Below the pieces are notes generated by a model. It saw only the letters and a list, made by a program, of their open reading frames with translations. It made no database searches and was not told the DNA's origin. A stretch of 9,129 nucleotides of DNA, taken from positions 1 through 9,129 of the forward strand of contig CAMLSF010000145.1 in the NCBI GenBank assembly GCA_946482615.1, read 5' to 3'. Positions 5,975 through 9,129 of the stretch are shown here, in pieces. How positions within the stretch are numbered: the first letter of the stretch is position 1; each line of letters starts with the position of its first letter. This stretch comes from an uncultured Chromatiaceae bacterium. Lineage in GTDB: Bacteria; Pseudomonadota; Gammaproteobacteria; Enterobacterales; Alteromonadaceae. The position numbers and the translations under genes are program-made.

Positions 5975-8952
5975 ACTGATTGCGGTATGGCTGCTGCATC
6001 TCCCTGATAGAGCACAACTTTGTTACGGCCCGTTTTTTTACCCTGATACAAAGCTATATCGGCAGCGGAGTGCCAGCGGAGCAATTCCAGATGCACATCA
6101 TCCAGCTGTGCCAGCCCTAAAGTAGCGGTTACATGGATCTGTTGTTTGTTATATTCGATCTGGAGCTGCATCAGGCTCTGGCGCAGTTCTTCACAGACAA
6201 CAAGGGCGCCTTCAATAGCGGTTTCAGGTAACAACAATATAAATTCTTCTCCGCCCCAGCGCGCCAGCACATCACGCTGACGCAAGCGCTGGCTTAAGGT
6301 TTGAGCTACTTTGCTCAGCACTTCATCTCCTGCATCATGGCCATAGGTGTCGTTAATACTTTTAAAGTGATCAATGTCCAGTAAAGCCAAAGTAAATGGA
6401 GAATCCTGGCGGATAGCCTGACGTTGCAACAAGTCAAATTGCTCAGAAAAAGCCAGTCTGTTGGGTAACCTGGTTAAAAAATCAGTACGGGCCTGCTGCA
6501 CTAAAGCGGCGTTGGCTTGCTCCAGAGCCTCGGTTCTTTGTTGAACCAGCTGATTCAGTCTGCTGTTTTGCTGGTGCAGATTGCGTACTCTGGATTGCCA
6601 GAATAGCCACAGCGACAACGAACCGATAAGACAGAATAAAAGCCATAAACGCTTGTCTTGCCACCAGGGCGTGGGAATAACAAAGTGCAGCCTTGCGGTT
6701 GCAAGCTCTGTTGGTTCCAGATTATTTCGTACTTCAAAACTGTATTTTCCGGCAGGTAAGTGGTTAAAACTCATCTGATTTTTATGGCCTATATAATGCC
6801 ATTCCTGATCTGTGTCAGTGCCGGACAAGCGGTATTGGTACTGATGGCCTTCAGTGAAGTAGTACTCCAGAAAACTAAAGTAAATGTGGATTTCTTTGGT
6901 CGGAAGCTTCAGCTCCAGCGGAGTTTGCTCAGAGGTCACAGGATTAAACCACTGCTGTGCTCCGGCTTTGACTTTGCTGATCACCATAGGGGCATTAAAT
7001 TTATGCTGCTGCAGATCCTCAGGGTTGAAACTATACAATCCGGCTGCTGTTCCCAGCCAGATATCACCGGCAGAGGTGCTTTGCAGGGCTCTGGTCTCCA
7101 GCAGCAGAGAGGTAATATTGGCTTTTTCTCCAAGCATCTTAAATGATTGTGTGGCCGGATCCATCACAACCAGACCTTTTTTCGTACTGATCCAGACAGT
7201 GCCATTTTTGTGCGCTTTAACAGCTATCACCCTGTTATCTGGTAAGCCCTGCTGGTTTTGATACAAGGTGCCGGATTTTTTTTTCAGATCGATAAAAAAC
7301 AACCCCTGATTTGTGCACAACCAGAACTGATGGGCTGAGACTTTTTCCAGACAAAGTAAGGTGTCAGACGGCAGTTGAATTAAACTGTCTGCGCCGCTGT
7401 GGTATCTGGTGATCAGCCCGGTGTTGCGCTGTAACTGATACAAACCGCTAAAACGACTGACCAGCCAGAGATACTCTTCATCTGTTGCCTCAATACTGAT
7501 AATGGCATCACCAGGTTGAGTGGCGATATCATGCTGTTCCAGCGTGCCATCAGGATTTTTTTTGTCCCACTTCACCAGACCTTTTTCCCACAAACCAAGC
7601 CATAAAGTGCCGTCCGGATCTGTGGCCAGGGCGGTGACAGAGGTAAAATTGGCAACAGAAGCGGGCAGTTTATCCTGCAAAAATACACTGTCTTGATTCG
7701 TGGCGTGAAACAAACCTATGTCAGTCCCAGCCCAGAAGACTCCATCTTTGTCTTTTACCAGGCTGGAAACCTGATGGTGTTGTCTGTTGGTCGCCAGACT
7801 GTGTTTATTCCAGATCCCTGTTGTAAGGTCATAGCTGAAGATCTCCTGATCCAGCCCTAACCAAATCCTGTCATCTATGATGGTCTGACTATAGATACGG
7901 CGCAGAGCATTGTCAGGCATACCAGCTTCCAGTGGTAAAGGCAGGTAACGAACTTTATGTTGCAGCGGATTCACTTTGTAAATGCCACGATTTCGGCTCG
8001 CCACCCAGATGACTCCGGTTTTGTCCCTGAAGAACTTTCGGATATCCGCGGTTTGCAGAAAATAATCGGGTCTCGGATGGCTTGGATCATCGGTATCGAG
8101 CTGAAACAGCCCTGAACTGCTGCCAACCCACAGCTGACCCGGTTGTGGGCTAAAAAGCGCATTAATACTGCCAAGTGCTGCCGGATACCTGAGTTGTATT
8201 TCAGACCGTTCAAAGCTAAAAAAAAACAAACCAAACTGGGTGCCTAACCAAAGCCCTTGTTCCACTAACAACAGAGCTCTGATTTCGTTTGATACCGCCG
8301 GGGATATTCCGCCATTGATACTATCTAAGGTCCACTGCTGATGTTCTTTTAAATCAGCGGAAAGGCTGAACAAACCTTTTGAAGTGGCCAGCCATAAGCT
8401 GCCATCCGCCGACTCCGACATTTGCCAGACCCTGATATTTTTCAGAGCCTCGACCTGTTGTACTCTGGAAGCTTGACCCGCCTGAACATAACGCAGTCCC
8501 TCGACAGCCCCTATCCAAATTCGCTGCTGACTGTCTTCGTAAAAACTTTGCACCCGGTCTGAGGGCAGGCGCTGGTTCGCTGCGGATGTGCTGGTGAAAC
8601 GCCATTGCACTTGATTCTGTTGGTCCAGCAAGGTGACGCCCTGGCCCCAGGTGCTGACCCACAAACGTTGCTGGCTGTCGATCAACAGCTGATTCACATT
8701 GGCAAAAGTTGAGTTTTGTTCATCTGCTTTTAAAACGGACCATGGTTCCAGGTCGTAACCGTCAAAACGCTGCAGCCCATCCAGTTCACTGGCAAACCAG
8801 ATATAGCCGTGCTGATCCTGAGTGATGTCGTAGCTGACCAAAGGTGCGTTGGCATATTGTTGTGCCAGAGCAGAGAATTGTGGTGCTGCAGCTAAGCTGC
8901 AGGGGAGCAGTAGCAGACAAAACAGTAACACGAATTTAAAGGCAGGACTCAT
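5971..8952 (-). CDS. Membrane diguanylate cyclase with double beta-propeller periplasmic sensor (Reg_prop, Y_Y_Y, GGDEF)
   Basis: This 993-aa inner-membrane sensor is predicted to make c-di-GMP from two GTP. A signal peptide (1 to about 23, cleavage near 'LAAA-PQ') leads into fourteen recurring 'hydrophobic-W-x-(G/A/S)' blade motifs, such as 'IWFAS', 'LWVST', 'IWIGA', 'LWLAT' and 'IWLGT', each usually followed by a GL. That count fits two seven-bladed propellers over about residues 30-650. A Y_Y_Y domain (about 665-760) and one helix (about 768-785) follow, then a coiled coil (about 788-820). The GGDEF domain (about 821-985) has 'DFLTRLPNR', metal-binding Asp859 in 'LLDIDHFK', GGEEF at 900-904 and an inhibitory site RxxD at 891-894. 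It therefore looks active and feedback-inhibited. The sensor half is the type used by hybrid two-component glycan sensors; the ligand is unknown. I prefer the ATG at 8952, which leads directly into the signal peptide, although its AAGAGA is 10 nt away. A TTG at 8976 would add eight residues. Confidence 0.93.
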   Translation of the reverse strand: MSPAFKFVLLFCLLLLPCSLAAAPQFSALAQQYANAPLVSYDITQDQHGYIWFASELDGLQRFDGYDLEPWSVLKADEQNSTFANVNQLLIDSQQRLWVSTWGQGVTLLDQQNQVQWRFTSTSAANQRLPSDRVQSFYEDSQQRIWIGAVEGLRYVQAGQASRVQQVEALKNIRVWQMSESADGSLWLATSKGLFSLSADLKEHQQWTLDSINGGISPAVSNEIRALLLVEQGLWLGTQFGLFFFSFERSEIQLRYPAALGSINALFSPQPGQLWVGSSSGLFQLDTDDPSHPRPDYFLQTADIRKFFRDKTGVIWVASRNRGIYKVNPLQHKVRYLPLPLEAGMPDNALRRIYSQTIIDDRIWLGLDQEIFSYDLTTGIWNKHSLATNRQHHQVSSLVKDKDGVFWAGTDIGLFHATNQDSVFLQDKLPASVANFTSVTALATDPDGTLWLGLWEKGLVKWDKKNPDGTLEQHDIATQPGDAIISIEATDEEYLWLVSRFSGLYQLQRNTGLITRYHSGADSLIQLPSDTLLCLEKVSAHQFWLCTNQGLFFIDLKKKSGTLYQNQQGLPDNRVIAVKAHKNGTVWISTKKGLVVMDPATQSFKMLGEKANITSLLLETRALQSTSAGDIWLGTAAGLYSFNPEDLQQHKFNAPMVISKVKAGAQQWFNPVTSEQTPLELKLPTKEIHIYFSFLEYYFTEGHQYQYRLSGTDTDQEWHYIGHKNQMSFNHLPAGKYSFEVRNNLEPTELATARLHFVIPTPWWQDKRLWLLFCLIGSLSLWLFWQSRVRNLHQQNSRLNQLVQQRTEALEQANAALVQQARTDFLTRLPNRLAFSEQFDLLQRQAIRQDSPFTLALLDIDHFKSINDTYGHDAGDEVLSKVAQTLSQRLRQRDVLARWGGEEFILLLPETAIEGALVVCEELRQSLMQLQIEYNKQQIHVTATLGLAQLDDVHLELLRWHSAADIALYQGKKTGRNKVVLYQGDAAAIPQSV

Positions 8953-9076
8953 AATAAAAAAGTCTCTTGAAAACAACTAAATAGGTCCTGATGTGCTGGA
9001 AATCCGTAACACTGTTGATCCTAGCAGCGAGCGTTAAATAAGCAAAGCATGCGCAGAAAATAAAAAACCGGCCTAA

Positions 9077-9129
9077 TGAAGTGACCCCCAATAGTTGGAC
9101 ATTCCAATTACTGGGGGTCTTTTTATGTC
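9077..9129 (+). mobile_element. Probable left end of an IS3-family insertion sequence, cut by the window edge
   Basis: From 9077 the sequence runs TGAAGTGACCCCCAATAGTT then GGACA. It begins with TG and has the 'TGACCCC..A.AGTTGGACA' pattern I associate with IS3-family terminal repeats. An ATG at 9125-9127 follows GGGGGT by about 6 nt and would fit the start of an orfA transposase gene running off the right edge. No coding sequence is left to test this, and the right end and target duplication are outside the window. Recognition is from memory of the family pattern; an ordinary intergenic terminator is the alternative. Confidence 0.4.
9083..9124 (+). terminator. Strong intrinsic terminator-type hairpin
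   Basis: GACCCCCA (9083-9090) pairs with TGGGGGTC (9112-9119) over 8 bp. After one A-C mismatch, TAGTTGG (9092-9098) pairs with CCAATTA (9104-9110) with one G-T pair and a 5-nt loop. Five T residues follow (9120-9124). No plus-strand gene ends nearby on the left, because the neighbouring cyclase gene reads away, so a conventional end-of-gene role on this strand is unlikely. Within an IS end it could block transcription entering the transposase gene. Confidence 0.65.

Noticed and set aside
6760..7261. 128-aa and 125-aa plus-strand frames inside the cyclase gene
   Set aside because: Both are antisense to the Y_Y_Y and last propeller blades, with compositions typical of complement frames. The minus-strand frame shows continuous domain conservation.
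9018..9046. Promoter TTTGCT-17-TAGGAT (minus strand) for the cyclase gene
   Set aside because: Spacing is right, but the boxes match only three and four of six positions. The true promoter between 8953 and 9076 cannot be fixed by eye.

Overview
The window (about 9.1 kb, moderate GC) reads as chromosomal sequence from a gammaproteobacterium. The YgiQ and YgiD proteins resemble the E. coli ones closely along their length, and the periplasmic-propeller diguanylate cyclase is typical of Alteromonadales and Chromatiales relatives such as Shewanella or Rheinheimera. The genus is an inference. No rRNA, tRNA, CRISPR array or phage module is visible.

Layout. Positions 1-181 are a structured, non-coding leader ahead of a TMEM165/GDT1 (UPF0016, MneA-like) cation exporter (182-745, +). 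Next comes a small exported DUF6265-like protein (803-1264, +), whose ribosome-binding site lies inside an 11-bp hairpin. A TATAAT promoter at 1306 precedes the radical SAM protein YgiQ (1341-3608, +), which is tightly followed by a GNAT acetyltransferase (3613-4131, +). After a 122-nt gap with a nested inverted repeat comes an unrecognised two-gene unit: a single-pass membrane protein with a periplasmic domain (4254-4889, +) and a 77-aa membrane protein (4874-5107, +), overlapping by 16 nt. These converge on YgiD, an extradiol DOPA-dioxygenase-family enzyme (5104-5883, -), so tightly that both stop codons share the tetranucleotide TTAA. Upstream of ygiD on the same strand is a 993-aa sensor (5971-8952, -) with a signal peptide, fourteen propeller blades, a Y_Y_Y domain, one membrane helix, a coiled coil and a GGEEF cyclase domain with an intact inhibitory site. 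The right edge (9077-9129) holds a strong terminator-type hairpin inside what looks like the left terminal repeat of an IS3-family insertion sequence.

The genes do not form one pathway. They are housekeeping or accessory functions: metal export, RNA or protein modification, acetylation, aromatic ring opening and c-di-GMP signalling. The most notable signals are RNA-level ones, namely two mutually exclusive stems ahead of the exporter and a start-site-masking hairpin ahead of the DUF6265-like gene. The next most notable are the double-propeller cyclase and the unknown overlapping membrane-protein pair. I saw no clear new defence or mobile system.
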